A model generated the notes under the pieces. That model made no database searches, had not been told where the DNA came from, and saw only the letters and a program-made list of their open reading frames with translations. Made by a program: the position numbers and the translations under genes. This document shows positions 28,393-38,592 of a stretch of DNA of 64,000 nt, piece by piece. The stretch's first letter is position 1. Every line of letters starts with the position of its first letter. Source of the DNA: Qipengyuania huizhouensis (GTDB lineage Bacteria; Pseudomonadota; Alphaproteobacteria; Sphingomonadales; Sphingomonadaceae); NCBI RefSeq assembly GCF_019711635.1, contig NZ_JAIGNT010000010.1, positions 32,400 through 96,399 on the forward strand. Reading direction: 5' to 3'.

Positions 28393-29808
28393 ATGGCGAC
28401 AGACGAAGCACGCCTGCTGATGCTGGTCGATGACGAGCCTGCCCAGGCCCGCGTCATTTCCTCGCTCGCCGCTCGCGAAGGCTGGCACGCCTTGGCCGTA
28501 GATAGCTGTGATGCTGCGCTCGAACTGCTCGACTCCCCGCAAGGACTGGAGGTCGAAACAGTCTTGATCGACGGCCGCGTGCCGGGTGAACATGCCTGCG
28601 AATTCATTCGCCGGGTCAAATCTCAGCGACCCGAAGTCAGCGTTCTCATGCTGACGGCAAGCACCTCTCCCCTGCTGGCAGTCGAGGCCATGCGGGCCGG
28701 CGCCAACGATTATCTTATCAAACCCGTCACGCCGGAGCGCCTTGCCGTCGCGCTCAAGAGCACCACGAGACTGGCTACGGCGCGCGACGAATTACAGCCG
28801 CTGTCCGAGAAATTCTCGCCCATCCTCGAATTCGATGCCATGGTCGGCACCGACACGCACTTTCGCACTGCCCTGGCCAGGGCGGCCACGGCTGCCCGCG
28901 GGCATGGCCATGTTCTGGTCGAGGGCGAAAGCGGTACCGGCAAGGAAATGCTGATCCAGGCGATCCAGCATTCGTCGACCCGCAACAAGGCCCCGTCGCG
29001 CCTCGTGAAATGCGAGGGGCTGCAACATAACACGCTGGAATCGCTTCTGTTCGGCCATGAGAAAGGCGCCTTTGCCGGAGCTTTCGATCGGCAGGAAGGT
29101 GCACTGGCTGCCTGCGACACAGGAACCCTGATGCTCGACGGGATCGACACTCTCGCCCAAGACCATCAGGATCGGCTTGCCGATGTGCTGGATACCGGGA
29201 TCGTGCGCCCGACCGGCGCTGCGCACGGGTTCAAGATCGATATACGGATCATCGCCTCATCGAACAGGCCACTGGATGTGCTGGTCGAAGATAGCCAGTT
29301 CTCGCCAGCACTTTACAAGAAGCTCTCCGCCACCCGCATCGTCATGCCCCCGCTGCGCGAGCGGGTGGGAGATATCCCCGCCTTGACCCGCTATTTCCTG
29401 GCCGAAATCGGCGAGCTTGAAGGCATGAGCCACCATTCGATCGCCGATAGCGGCCTGTCCTTGCTGGAGGCCTACGACTGGCCGGGCAATGTCCGCCAGT
29501 TGCAGACCGTGTTGTTCCGGGCCTGCGTCCACGAACGCCGCGAATCGCTCACCGCGCACAGCTTCCCGCATCTCGCCGAGCTTTTCGGCGATGCCGACCG
29601 GGGCGAAAGCCGCGCCCGCGGCCTGGGCGTGCTGCTCTACGAAGACGACGGCAATATCCGCCCGCTGGAGGAAATCGAGGCCGACATCATCCGTCTCGCC
29701 ATCGGCCATTACCGTGGCAAGATGACCGAAGTCGCCCGCCGCCTCGGCATCGGCCGTTCGACACTCTATCGCAAGCTCAGCGAACTGGGCATCGACAACG
29801 CGGCCTGA
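28393..29808 (+). CDS. NtrC-like response regulator with degenerate AAA+ domain
   Basis: A 471-residue receiver/AAA+/Fis-type regulator. The receiver has Asp60 in VLIDGRVPG, and Lys110 in YLIKP. The AAA+ Walker A is intact (GESGTGKE, about 178-185). Several key residues differ from true sigma-54 activators: GAFTGA reads GAFAGA (225-230), the Walker B DE reads LMLDG (Glu lost), and the arginine-finger segment reads QFSPALYKKL. The C terminus is a Fis-like HTH ([17 protein letters not shown]). It may bind DNA without activating sigma-54. The ATG at 28393 follows GAAGGAG (28376-28382). Confidence 0.88.
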   Translation: MATDEARLLMLVDDEPAQARVISSLAAREGWHALAVDSCDAALELLDSPQGLEVETVLIDGRVPGEHACEFIRRVKSQRPEVSVLMLTASTSPLLAVEAMRAGANDYLIKPVTPERLAVALKSTTRLATARDELQPLSEKFSPILEFDAMVGTDTHFRTALARAATAARGHGHVLVEGESGTGKEMLIQAIQHSSTRNKAPSRLVKCEGLQHNTLESLLFGHEKGAFAGAFDRQEGALAACDTGTLMLDGIDTLAQDHQDRLADVLDTGIVRPTGAAHGFKIDIRIIASSNRPLDVLVEDSQFSPALYKKLSATRIVMPPLRERVGDIPALTRYFLAEIGELEGMSHHSIADSGLSLLEAYDWPGNVRQLQTVLFRACVHERRESLTAHSFPHLAELFGDADRGESRARGLGVLLYEDDGNIRPLEEIEADIIRLAIGHYRGKMTEVARRLGIGRSTLYRKLSELGIDNAA

Positions 29809-29938
29809 GCTTGGCAAAATACTGCCACGCATTCGAGGAGCGAGTCAGGTGAACTAAGGCAACCGCCCCGGCGGATATAGATTGCCCGGGCCCATACCGG
29901 CCCGATCTGCCACACCTGAATCTCCCGAAAGTTACGAT

Positions 29939-30718
29939 ATGCAAAAACTGAAAGACTCGCTGTGCGTGGTGACGGGCGGTGCCCGCGGCATCGGCAAGGC
30001 GGTTTGTGCCGCGTTTGCCGAAGAGGGCGCGCACGTCGTGCTGACCGATATCGACGAAGCCGAAGGTAGGAAAGCGGCAAGCGAACTTGGCTGTGAGTTC
30101 GCAAAGCTGGATGTCTCCAGCGAAGCCGACTGGGCCGCTTTCGCCGAGCGCTTCCCCGCCATCGACGTGCTGGTCAACAACGCCGGCATTACCGGTTTCG
30201 AGGACGGCCCCGCCGCGCACGATCCGGAGAATGCCAGCCTGACCGAATGGCACCGGGTTCATGCGGTCAACAACGACGGCTGCTTCCTCGGCTGCCGCTA
30301 TGCCCTGCGCGCCATGAAGGCGAAAGGCGAAGGGTCGATCATCAACATGTCCTCGCGATCCGGCCTTGTCGGCATTCCCGGCGCGGCGGCCTATGCGGCG
30401 AGCAAGGCGGCGATGCGCAACCACACCAAGTCGGTTGCACTCTATGCCGCGCAGCAGGGCTGGAAAATCCGCTGCAACTCGGTCCACCCCGCCGCCATCC
30501 TCACCCCGATCTGGGAGCCGATGCTGGGCGACGGGCCCGATCGCGACGTGAAGATGGCAAAGCTCGTTGCGGACACGCCGCTCAAACGCTTCGGCACGGT
30601 GGAAGAGGTCGCCGCACTATGCGTCTACCTCGCTTCTCCCGAAAGCGCCTATATGACCGGCGCCGAACTCACGCTCGACGGCGGATTGCTGGCGGGAAGC
30701 GCCGCTTCGCCCGGCTAG
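29939..30718 (+). CDS. Short-chain dehydrogenase/reductase (SDR family)
   Basis: A 259-residue classical SDR. The cofactor motif is [12 protein letters not shown] follows, and the catalytic Ser/Tyr/Lys are in NMSSRSG and YAASKAA. The C terminus [11 protein letters not shown] is usual. The ATG at 29939 starts the protein just before the first beta-strand. It converges on folP; the two stop codons share a palindromic CTAG. The alcohol or ketone substrate is unknown. Confidence 0.92.
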   Translation: MQKLKDSLCVVTGGARGIGKAVCAAFAEEGAHVVLTDIDEAEGRKAASELGCEFAKLDVSSEADWAAFAERFPAIDVLVNNAGITGFEDGPAAHDPENASLTEWHRVHAVNNDGCFLGCRYALRAMKAKGEGSIINMSSRSGLVGIPGAAAYAASKAAMRNHTKSVALYAAQQGWKIRCNSVHPAAILTPIWEPMLGDGPDRDVKMAKLVADTPLKRFGTVEEVAALCVYLASPESAYMTGAELTLDGGLLAGSAASPG

Positions 30719-31827
30719 TTCGGCAAATCCCCGAAATCGGTCAGCGCCGCATCGCGCAAGCCCCGCCAGACATTGCGCGCCTGGACGGTTTCGGGGACAT
30801 CGTGGACGCGGTGTAGCTGGGCCCCCGCATCCATCCCCTTGAGCGCCAGCGCGACACTGCCGCCGAGCCGCTGGTCTGTCCCCGCCTCGTTGGACAAAGC
30901 CCCGATCATCCGCTTGCGGCTTGCCCCGAGCAGCAGCGGATGGCCGAGTGCATGGAACAGCGGCAAGGCATTGATGAGCAAGAGGTTGTCGGCAAGACTC
31001 TTGCCGAAGCCGATACCGGGATCGAGCAGGATATGGCCCGCTTCTATCCCCGCTTCCAGCGCGGCATCGCGGCGACTGCGAAGCTCGTCGAATACGTCGA
31101 ACACCACGTTCGTATAGTCTCCGCCCTCGTGCAAATCCTCGCCGCTAGCGGGCGCGTGCATCAGGATGACCGGACAGCCGGCCTTGGCGACCACCTCTGC
31201 AGAGCGCGGATCGTAGGTGAGGCCCGATACGTCGTTGACCAGGCTCGCCCCGGCACCCAGCGCAGCTTCCATCACCGCCGCCTTGCGCGTGTCCACGCTG
31301 ATCGCAGCACCCATTGCGGCACACATCTCGATCGCGGGAACGACCCTTTCGATCTCGTCGCCTTCCCACACCGCTTTCGCGCCCGGCCGCGTGCTTTCGC
31401 CGCCCACGTCGATGATCGCAGCCCCCGCTTCAAGCATGCGCGCGGCCTGTTCGCGCTGCACATCGGGTTTGTCCATGAACTCGCCGCCGTCGCTGAAACT
31501 GTCGGGGGTGACGTTGAGGATGCCCATCACCTGCGGCTGGTCGAGGCGGATGGTGCGCTCCCCCAGCTCGAGCGCCGGATGCGCCAGCGTGAGATTGGCC
31601 CATTGCTGCTCCGCATCGGTCGCCACCTCGTCGGGAAGTTGCCCCAGCACCTCCCCGATCGTGTCGGGCGCAGCAAGCCAGCGTTCGACAATCCGGCCAT
31701 CGCGCCGCAGCACCACCGCAAAGCGGCTGGCATAAACCATTCCGCCGCCAAGCCGGATGGCATTGCCATGTTCCGATTGCGGTCCGAGGACGAAGCCGAT
31801 GGGGCGGATGTAAATGCGGTCGGTCAT
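30715..31827 (-). CDS. folP: Dihydropteroate synthase
   Basis: FolP joins p-aminobenzoate to dihydropterin pyrophosphate in folate synthesis and is the sulfonamide target. The catalytic TIM barrel starts near residue 97 ([17 protein letters not shown]) and includes [15 protein letters not shown] and DPGIGFGK. At 370 residues it is about 90 longer than typical because of an N-terminal extension of unknown role. A phased repeat array lies 64-177 bp upstream of the start, within its likely promoter region. Confidence 0.95.
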   Translation of the reverse strand: MTDRIYIRPIGFVLGPQSEHGNAIRLGGGMVYASRFAVVLRRDGRIVERWLAAPDTIGEVLGQLPDEVATDAEQQWANLTLAHPALELGERTIRLDQPQVMGILNVTPDSFSDGGEFMDKPDVQREQAARMLEAGAAIIDVGGESTRPGAKAVWEGDEIERVVPAIEMCAAMGAAISVDTRKAAVMEAALGAGASLVNDVSGLTYDPRSAEVVAKAGCPVILMHAPASGEDLHEGGDYTNVVFDVFDELRSRRDAALEAGIEAGHILLDPGIGFGKSLADNLLLINALPLFHALGHPLLLGASRKRMIGALSNEAGTDQRLGGSVALALKGMDAGAQLHRVHDVPETVQARNVWRGLRDAALTDFGDLPN

Positions 31828-31890
31828 ACGGGGAACTCTATTGCAAGCCGAGACATGGACCGGGTGTTACACTGTCCAGGGGCAAAAACA

Positions 31891-32004
31891 GTCGGCTTGT
31901 GCGAAAAACCGTCAACTTGTGAAAATAGGCGTCGGCTTGCGCCGCGACGGTGTCGGCTTGTGCACCCGATCTGACAGCTTGCCTTGGGCTGCATGTCGGC
32001 TTGC
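31891..32004 (+). repeat. Phased array of six GTCGGCTTG-type direct repeats
   Basis: Copies related to GTCGGCTTGYGC begin at 31891, 31911, 31931, 31952, 31973 and 31995, spaced 20, 20, 21, 21 and 22 bp, about two DNA helical turns. Copies at 31911 (GTCAACTTGT) and 31973 (GACAGCTTGC) are degenerate. One inverted copy (GCAAGCCGAG) is at 31843. The array lies in the 329-bp gap 31828-32156 between folP and ccrM; nothing else convincing is seen there. The sequence between repeats is unrelated. Confidence 0.7.
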
Positions 32005-32156
32005 ACAGTTTCATGCGCAAACGGGTGCGGCGATGGTCGCCCACAAGGCGGAAGAAGAGCATTTCGGTCATGGCCCTGGCGGTAGCGTGTTGCGGCAGAG
32101 TAGGACAGCGCGCTCACTCAAACAGGATCCGGGGGTGACAGGGATTTGCCCTTCCC

Positions 32157-33476
<1,320 letters not shown>

Positions 33477-33489
<13 letters not shown>

Positions 33490-34100
33490 ATCTGGCTGAC
33501 AGGCGCGAAGCTGCGGCGGTGCAGCGGCGACGGGCCGTGGACGCGCAGCGCTTCCATGTGTTCTTTCGAGCCATAGCCCTTGTTCCGGTCCCATCCGTAG
33601 TGCGGATGGTTTAGGGCCGCCTGCACCATCAGCCGGTCGCGATACTCCTTGGCGAGGATGGATGCGGCGGATATGCAGGCTTCCTTCCCGTCACCCCCCA
33701 CGATCGCCCGCGCCGGCCAGCGCCATTCGCTGCGGCGACCGGCCGGAGTCAGGTTTCCGTCGATCAGCACCTCCACCGGCTCGCAGTTCAGCGCCTCGAT
33801 CACCCGCTGGGTGGCCAGGGTCATGGCAAGCATGGTCGCGCCGAAAATATTGAGCCTGTCGATCTCTTCCGGGCCCACCACTGCCAGTCCCCAGGCGCAG
33901 CGGCGCTGGATTTGCGGCTCCAGCGTGGAACGTCGCGCCGCCGAAAGCTTTTTCGAATCATCGAGGCCGCCGGGACAGGGCTTGCAAAGCACTACGGCGG
34001 CCGCGACTACGGGCCCGGCCAAAGGGCCGCGCCCGGCCTCGTCCACCCCCACCACGAGCGGGGCGCCGCGAAGTCCATTTTCGGGAGTTGAAGCGAACAT
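33477..34100 (-). CDS. rnhB: Ribonuclease HII
   Basis: RNase HII cleaves RNA in RNA-DNA hybrids and starts removal of misincorporated ribonucleotides. The 207-residue protein has VVGVDEAGRGPLAGPVVAA with the Asp-Glu metal ligands, and AAASILAKEYRD-like sequence (SAASILAKEYRD). The ATG at 34100 shares bases with the ATG of the divergent sugar dehydrogenase. Downstream is ccrM on the same strand, 183 bp away. Confidence 0.94.
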
Positions 34101-35283
34101 GAAACGTCTATCGATCCTTGCTGCCACTCTATCTCCGCTGTTGATGGCGGCAAGCTGCGGAGGCAGTTATTCCACCGGTGGATCGGGCGAGGACGCCACT
34201 TCGACCCCCAGCCCCTCCGGAGATTTCGATGGAAATTTCGCCATCGCCGAACACGGCACATTCGACGAACCCTGGGCTTCGGCCTTCATTCCCGGCACTT
34301 CGATGCTGTTCATCACGGAAAAACCGGGCACCGCGAAAATCTACGATACGCAGAACAAACGGCTGATTACCGTCAGCGGTTTGCCGCAGGTCGATTACGG
34401 CGGACAGGGCGGACTTGGCGATGTCGCCTTCCTGCCTTCCGAGAGTTCCGCCACGATGGACCGCAGGACGATCTATCTCAGCTGGGCCGAAGCCGGAACC
34501 GGCGATACGCGCGGAGCGGCAGTGGGGCGCGGGGAACTCGTCTGCGCCCAGGCCGATGCCTGCACCATTCAGGGCCTCGACGTGATCTGGCGCCAGACGC
34601 CCAAGGTAACGGGGCGCGGCCACTATTCGCATCGTATCGTCTTCAGCCCCGACGAACAGTACATGTTCGTTTCCAGCGGCGACCGGCAGAAGATGACCCC
34701 CGCGCAGGACACGTCGAACACGCTCGGCAGCATCGTGCGGCTCAATCTCGACGGTTCGGCCGCCGCCGGCAATCCGCTGGCCAGCGAGGGCAGCCCGTCG
34801 GACGAAATCTGGGCCTACGGGACGCGCAATATCCTGAGCATGGATTTCGACGATCAGGGACGCCTGTGGGAAATCGAACACGGTCCGCAGGGCGGTGACG
34901 AGCTCAACCTCGTCGAGCGCGGCGCGAATTACGGCTGGCCGGTCCGCTCCAACGGCATCAATTACGATGGCAGCGATATTCCAGACCATTCGGCCGACGA
35001 TGGCTTTACCAAGCCGGTCATCAGCTGGACCCCGGTAATCGCGCCGGGCAACATGATCTTCTACGGCGGCGAACTGTTCTCGGGCATGGACGGCGATCTG
35101 ATCGTGGCCGGGCTGAAGACGCAGGCGCTGATCCGGATCGCCTTCGACGGCACCAATGCCCGCGAAGTCGCGCGCTATGACATGGGCGAACGTATCCGGC
35201 AGGTGGTCGAAGGACCCGATGGAGCGCTCTGGGTGCTGGAAGACGGCGAAGGCGGGCGGCTGCTGGAACTTCGCCCCGAGTAA
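34099..35283 (+). CDS. PQQ-dependent sugar dehydrogenase, lipoprotein (YliI-like)
   Basis: A 394-residue soluble-type aldose dehydrogenase of the GSDH/sorbosone family with a six-bladed propeller. Residues 1-20 are a lipoprotein signal with lipobox ending MAASC, so it is anchored on the periplasmic side. Conserved GQGGLGDVAF, GRGHYSHRIVF (catalytic His region), YGTRNI and EHGPQGGDELN motifs are present. GGGAG just upstream supports the ATG at 34099. It starts back-to-back with rnhB. PQQ supply genes are not in view. Confidence 0.92.
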   Translation: MKRLSILAATLSPLLMAASCGGSYSTGGSGEDATSTPSPSGDFDGNFAIAEHGTFDEPWASAFIPGTSMLFITEKPGTAKIYDTQNKRLITVSGLPQVDYGGQGGLGDVAFLPSESSATMDRRTIYLSWAEAGTGDTRGAAVGRGELVCAQADACTIQGLDVIWRQTPKVTGRGHYSHRIVFSPDEQYMFVSSGDRQKMTPAQDTSNTLGSIVRLNLDGSAAAGNPLASEGSPSDEIWAYGTRNILSMDFDDQGRLWEIEHGPQGGDELNLVERGANYGWPVRSNGINYDGSDIPDHSADDGFTKPVISWTPVIAPGNMIFYGGELFSGMDGDLIVAGLKTQALIRIAFDGTNAREVARYDMGERIRQVVEGPDGALWVLEDGEGGRLLELRPE

Positions 35284-35300
35284 GCCAAAATTGATCGACA

Positions 35301-35337
35301 GCCATGGGCCGCGCTTCTAAGCGGCGCGGCCCATGGC
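35301..35337. repeat. Perfect 14-bp inverted repeat over the GNAT start codon
   Basis: GCCATGGGCCGCGC (35301-35314) and its exact inverse (35324-35337) enclose a 9-nt loop. The ATG of the acetyltransferase (35333) lies in the right arm. No T-run follows, so it is not an obvious terminator; in RNA it would hide the start codon. Confidence 0.8.
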
Positions 35338-35878
35338 GACTCTCGTTCCCCTGTCCGCGGTCGATCCCGCATTGCTCGAGCAATTGCTCGACGCCGCTTT
35401 CGGCGAAGGACGCCATGCGCGCACCGCCTACCGCATCCGCGAAAGCGTGGAATGGCTGCCCGGCCTCAGCTTCGCCGCGCTGGACGAGGACGATTATTTG
35501 GCAGGCTCGATCCAGCTCTGGCCGGTCGCGCTCACCGATCCCAAGGGCCGCCCCCATCCTCTGATCATGGTCGGACCGGTGGCAGTGATGCCCGGCCGGC
35601 AGGGTGAGGGCTTCGGCAAGGCGCTGATGGCCGCGAGCCTCGGGGCGATCGACGCGGCGTTCGAGGACGGCGCCCCGCCCTATCCGCAGGTGATGATCGG
35701 CGATCCGGATTATTACGACCGCTGGGGCTTTGTCGCCGAACATACCGGCGGCTGGCATTGCCCCGGCCCGTTCGAGCGCCACCGGCTGCTGCTGCGCACC
35801 GGGAACCCGGCGATCCTGCCCCGCGAGGGGATGCTCGGTCCCTGGACGCCGGAGACGAGCGAGCACTTGGCGAAATAG
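35333..35878 (+). CDS. GNAT family N-acetyltransferase
   Basis: A 181-residue acetyl-CoA dependent acetyltransferase. The acetyl-CoA binding segment is VGPVAVMPGRQGEGFGKALM, and a YYDRWGF motif near residue 125 is shared with the YhbS-like group. The acceptor is unknown. The start at 35333 lacks a visible ribosome binding site and is buried in a perfect inverted repeat. The DUF1285 and Nudix genes follow on the same strand. Confidence 0.88.
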   Translation: MATLVPLSAVDPALLEQLLDAAFGEGRHARTAYRIRESVEWLPGLSFAALDEDDYLAGSIQLWPVALTDPKGRPHPLIMVGPVAVMPGRQGEGFGKALMAASLGAIDAAFEDGAPPYPQVMIGDPDYYDRWGFVAEHTGGWHCPGPFERHRLLLRTGNPAILPREGMLGPWTPETSEHLAK

Positions 35879-35906
35879 CCGCGCTCTGCCATCGGTCTTC
35901 CTACCG

Positions 35907-36455
35907 ATGGTCTATACTCCGCCCCCAGAACTCGCCGGAATGTCGCTCGCCCAGATTGCCGAGGCAGTGGCCGAACGCCGCCTGCCTCCGGTAGAACAGT
36001 GGTCCCCCGACAATGTCGACGACAGCCACATGAAGATCCAGGCGGACGGGACATGGCTTCATGACGGCAGCCCGATCACCCGCCCCGCGATGGTGCGCGC
36101 CTTTTCCGGCCTGCTCAACCGCGAGGAAGATGGCAGCTACTGGCTGGTCGTGCCCTATCAGAAGCTCTCCATCGAGGTGGAGGACGCCTGTTTCATCGCC
36201 ACCGACGTGAGCCGCAAGGACGGCGATCTGGCCTTCCGCCTCAACACCGACGAATTGGTGGTCGCGGGACCGGACAACCGCATTCGCGCGGCGGGCGATC
36301 TCGAGCAGCCTGCGCTTTACGTCCACGTCCGGCGGGGCTGCGAGGCGCGGCTGAACCGTTCGACCTACGAACAACTCGCCAGGATCGCGCTGGCTGAGGG
36401 CGAGGACTGGACCGTGACCAGCGGCGGGGAGAGCTTTTCGCTCCTGCCCGAATGA
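35907..36455 (+). CDS. DUF1285 domain-containing protein
   Basis: A 182-residue protein of the DUF1285 family, of unknown function. The conserved core is [22 protein letters not shown] and the following [14 protein letters not shown]. The ATG at 35907 is used; an ATG at 35940 (MSLAQIAE) is possible. The start lies in the right arm of an 8-bp inverted repeat (CCATCGGT 35889-35896, ACCGATGG 35903-35910). The stop overlaps the Nudix start as ATGA, so the two are coupled. Confidence 0.88.
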   Translation: MVYTPPPELAGMSLAQIAEAVAERRLPPVEQWSPDNVDDSHMKIQADGTWLHDGSPITRPAMVRAFSGLLNREEDGSYWLVVPYQKLSIEVEDACFIATDVSRKDGDLAFRLNTDELVVAGPDNRIRAAGDLEQPALYVHVRRGCEARLNRSTYEQLARIALAEGEDWTVTSGGESFSLLPE

Positions 36456-37045
36456 GCAATCTGTTCGACCGTCTCACCGAATTGTTCGAGCAGGGCCACG
36501 CGCGCGATCTCGGCGATTTGCTGTCGGACGAACGCTTCGCCGATCTCGACCGGACAGCCGATGCCGCAGTCCTGATCGCCGTGACCGAACGCGAGAATCC
36601 CACCGTCCTCCTGACCCAGCGCCCACGCACCATGCGCGATCATCCGGGGCAGGTCGCCTTTCCCGGCGGGAAGATCGACAAGGGCGAGGATGCAGTCGAG
36701 GCGGCGCTGCGCGAAGCCTGGGAGGAGCTAGGCATCGAGCGCGAGAAAGTGCGCGTTATCGGCACCACCGATCGTTACCAGACCGGCACCGGCTTCGACA
36801 TCACACCCGTCCTCGCCACAGTCCCCGCAGACCTGCCCATCCGGCCCGACCCGCGCGAGGTGGAAAGCTGGTTCGAAGCCCCGCTCGATCACCTGATGGA
36901 CCCGGCGCGCTGGAACGAGAACGAGGTGTTCTGGAAGGGCGCGATGCGCCGCTATTACGAAATGGACCACGCAGGCTACCGTATCTGGGGCGTAACCGCG
37001 GCGATCTGCATCAATCTCTCGCGGCGTCTGGCGTGGTTCGACTAG
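36452..37045 (+). CDS. Nudix hydrolase, CoA pyrophosphatase type
   Basis: A 197-residue Nudix enzyme of the CoA diphosphatase (NudL-like) group, which cleaves CoA and derivatives. The Nudix box is complete: [20 protein letters not shown] then ELG. The segment [21 protein letters not shown] just before it is the CoAse signature. It overlaps the upstream DUF1285 gene by 4 nt. Confidence 0.92.
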   Translation: MSNLFDRLTELFEQGHARDLGDLLSDERFADLDRTADAAVLIAVTERENPTVLLTQRPRTMRDHPGQVAFPGGKIDKGEDAVEAALREAWEELGIEREKVRVIGTTDRYQTGTGFDITPVLATVPADLPIRPDPREVESWFEAPLDHLMDPARWNENEVFWKGAMRRYYEMDHAGYRIWGVTAAICINLSRRLAWFD

Positions 37046-37062
37046 AGGCAAACCTCCGGAAC

Positions 37063-37153
37063 CGTTCGCCCTGAGCTTGTCGAAGGGCCGCACTTCACTT
37101 AGGCGCTGCATCCGCAGGAAAGGACAGTGCTTCGACAAGCTCAGCACGAACGG
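37063..37153 (-). repeat. Dispersed inverted-repeat element, copy 1
   Basis: Arms 37063-37088 and 37129-37153 are inverted, sharing the core GAGCTTGTCGAAG. The whole 91-bp unit resembles the element at 47084-47178 in the opposite orientation, including the middle. It ends 9 bp before the TTG start of the CCA-adding enzyme. Confidence 0.85.
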
Positions 37154-37161
37154 AATTCAGG

Positions 37162-38337
37162 TTGGCCACTTTACCTTCAGCGGACTGGACCAAGCGCGAC
37201 GATCTCGCGCAACTGATCGGCGCCCTGGGCACCGACAACGCGCGCTATGTCGGCGGCGCGGTGCGCGACACACTGCTCGGCAAGGACATCCACGATATCG
37301 ACATCGCCACACCCTTGCTGCCGGGCGAGGTGATCGATCGTTGCAGGGCCGCCGGCATCCGGACCGTGCCCACAGGTATCGATCACGGCACCGTAACCGC
37401 GATCCTGCCCGATGGCCCGGTCGAGATCACCACTCTGAGGCAGGATATTTCGACCGACGGCCGCCGCGCCACGGTCGCCTTTGCCAAGGACTGGCGCGAA
37501 GATGCCGCACGGCGCGATTTCACCATCAACGCGCTTTATGCGCACCCGGAGACACTGGAGATCAGCGACTATTTCGAGGGGCTGGAAGACCTCGAGAAGG
37601 GCCGCGTGCGCTTCATCGGCGATGCCGCCGAGCGCATTCGTGAAGATCACCTGCGCATCCTGCGCTATTTCCGCTTCCAGGCCCGTTTCGGTGACGCGCT
37701 GGATGACGAGGCGGTTACCGCCTGCCGCGAACTGGCGCAGACCCTCAAGGGCCTGAGCCGCGAACGTGTCGCGATGGAACTGCTCGCGATCCTCGCTCTG
37801 CCCGAACCCTTGCCCACTATCGCCTTGATGAACGAACTGGGCGTGCTCGAGGTCATCTTGCCCGAGGCCAGGGCGCGCGAAACGGAGTGCCTGCAGCAGC
37901 TCGTCCAGGCCGAAAGCCGCGAAGGCATCGCTGGCGATCCTGTCCGCCGCCTCGCCGCCCTGCTCCCCCCAATCGCGAGCGTTGCCGAAAGCGTGGCAGC
38001 ACGCCTGCGTCTCTCGCGCCAGCAGCGCTCGCGGCTCGTCTGCGCCGCCGAACGGAAACAAGCGGACGGGGATAACCCTGCCAGTCTCGCCTATTACGAA
38101 GGCCTCGAAAGCGCACGCGACCGGCTGCTCCTGCAAGGACACGGCATTGCAGCGCTCGCTGGGTGGGAAACACCCGAACTGCCCCTCAAGGGCGGCGAGA
38201 TCGTCGAACGGGGTGTCGCCAAGGGACCGCAGGTGGCAAAAACCCTCCAGGCGGTGGAGCGGCGCTGGGTCGAGGAAGGCTTTCCCGATCGCGCCCGGGT
38301 GATGCAATTGCTCGAGGAAGAGCTGGCCTCCCCGTGA
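37162..38337 (+). CDS. cca: CCA tRNA nucleotidyltransferase
   Basis: This enzyme adds or repairs the 3' CCA of tRNAs. It is 391 residues with the nucleotidyltransferase head near the N terminus: RYVGGAVRDTLLG, then DIDIATP with the metal-binding Asp pair. The RRDFTINALY motif follows at about 110-120. No ATG or GTG exists before the conserved head, so TTG at 37162 is the start. A dispersed repeat ends just upstream, which may have replaced the original leader. The Nudix gene precedes it, a common alphaproteobacterial order. Confidence 0.93.
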   Translation: MATLPSADWTKRDDLAQLIGALGTDNARYVGGAVRDTLLGKDIHDIDIATPLLPGEVIDRCRAAGIRTVPTGIDHGTVTAILPDGPVEITTLRQDISTDGRRATVAFAKDWREDAARRDFTINALYAHPETLEISDYFEGLEDLEKGRVRFIGDAAERIREDHLRILRYFRFQARFGDALDDEAVTACRELAQTLKGLSRERVAMELLAILALPEPLPTIALMNELGVLEVILPEARARETECLQQLVQAESREGIAGDPVRRLAALLPPIASVAESVAARLRLSRQQRSRLVCAAERKQADGDNPASLAYYEGLESARDRLLLQGHGIAALAGWETPELPLKGGEIVERGVAKGPQVAKTLQAVERRWVEEGFPDRARVMQLLEEELASP

Positions 38338-38592
38338 TGCACCGCAACATCGCGGCCCAGGCCCGTTACAACGGGTCCTTCATCTACGCTTAAGCTGCAA
38401 TGCAGCATAAGACGGGGCATAGCGGTTGCCACCCGGCAATCCTCTTGGCATAGAGCATGCCGCTTCCCCGGGAGGGGGCACGCGGCGCTAGTTCGAGACA
38501 TCCACTCTCGTTGTCGCTCTAACCACCAGATCCGCCTGCGGCGTGTTCCACGCGTTGCGGACGTGTAAGTTTAACGTGTCTTGGAGATTATC

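Noticed and set aside
27094..29808. A very long + strand reading frame running from inside pntA to the NtrC-like regulator
   Set aside because: The first ~430 codons are antisense to pntA; only the part from 28393 shows a receiver domain and has a ribosome binding site.
31891..32004. CRISPR array interpretation of the phased repeats
   Set aside because: The repeats are only 9-12 bp with ~10-bp gaps, some degenerate, and no cas genes are near.
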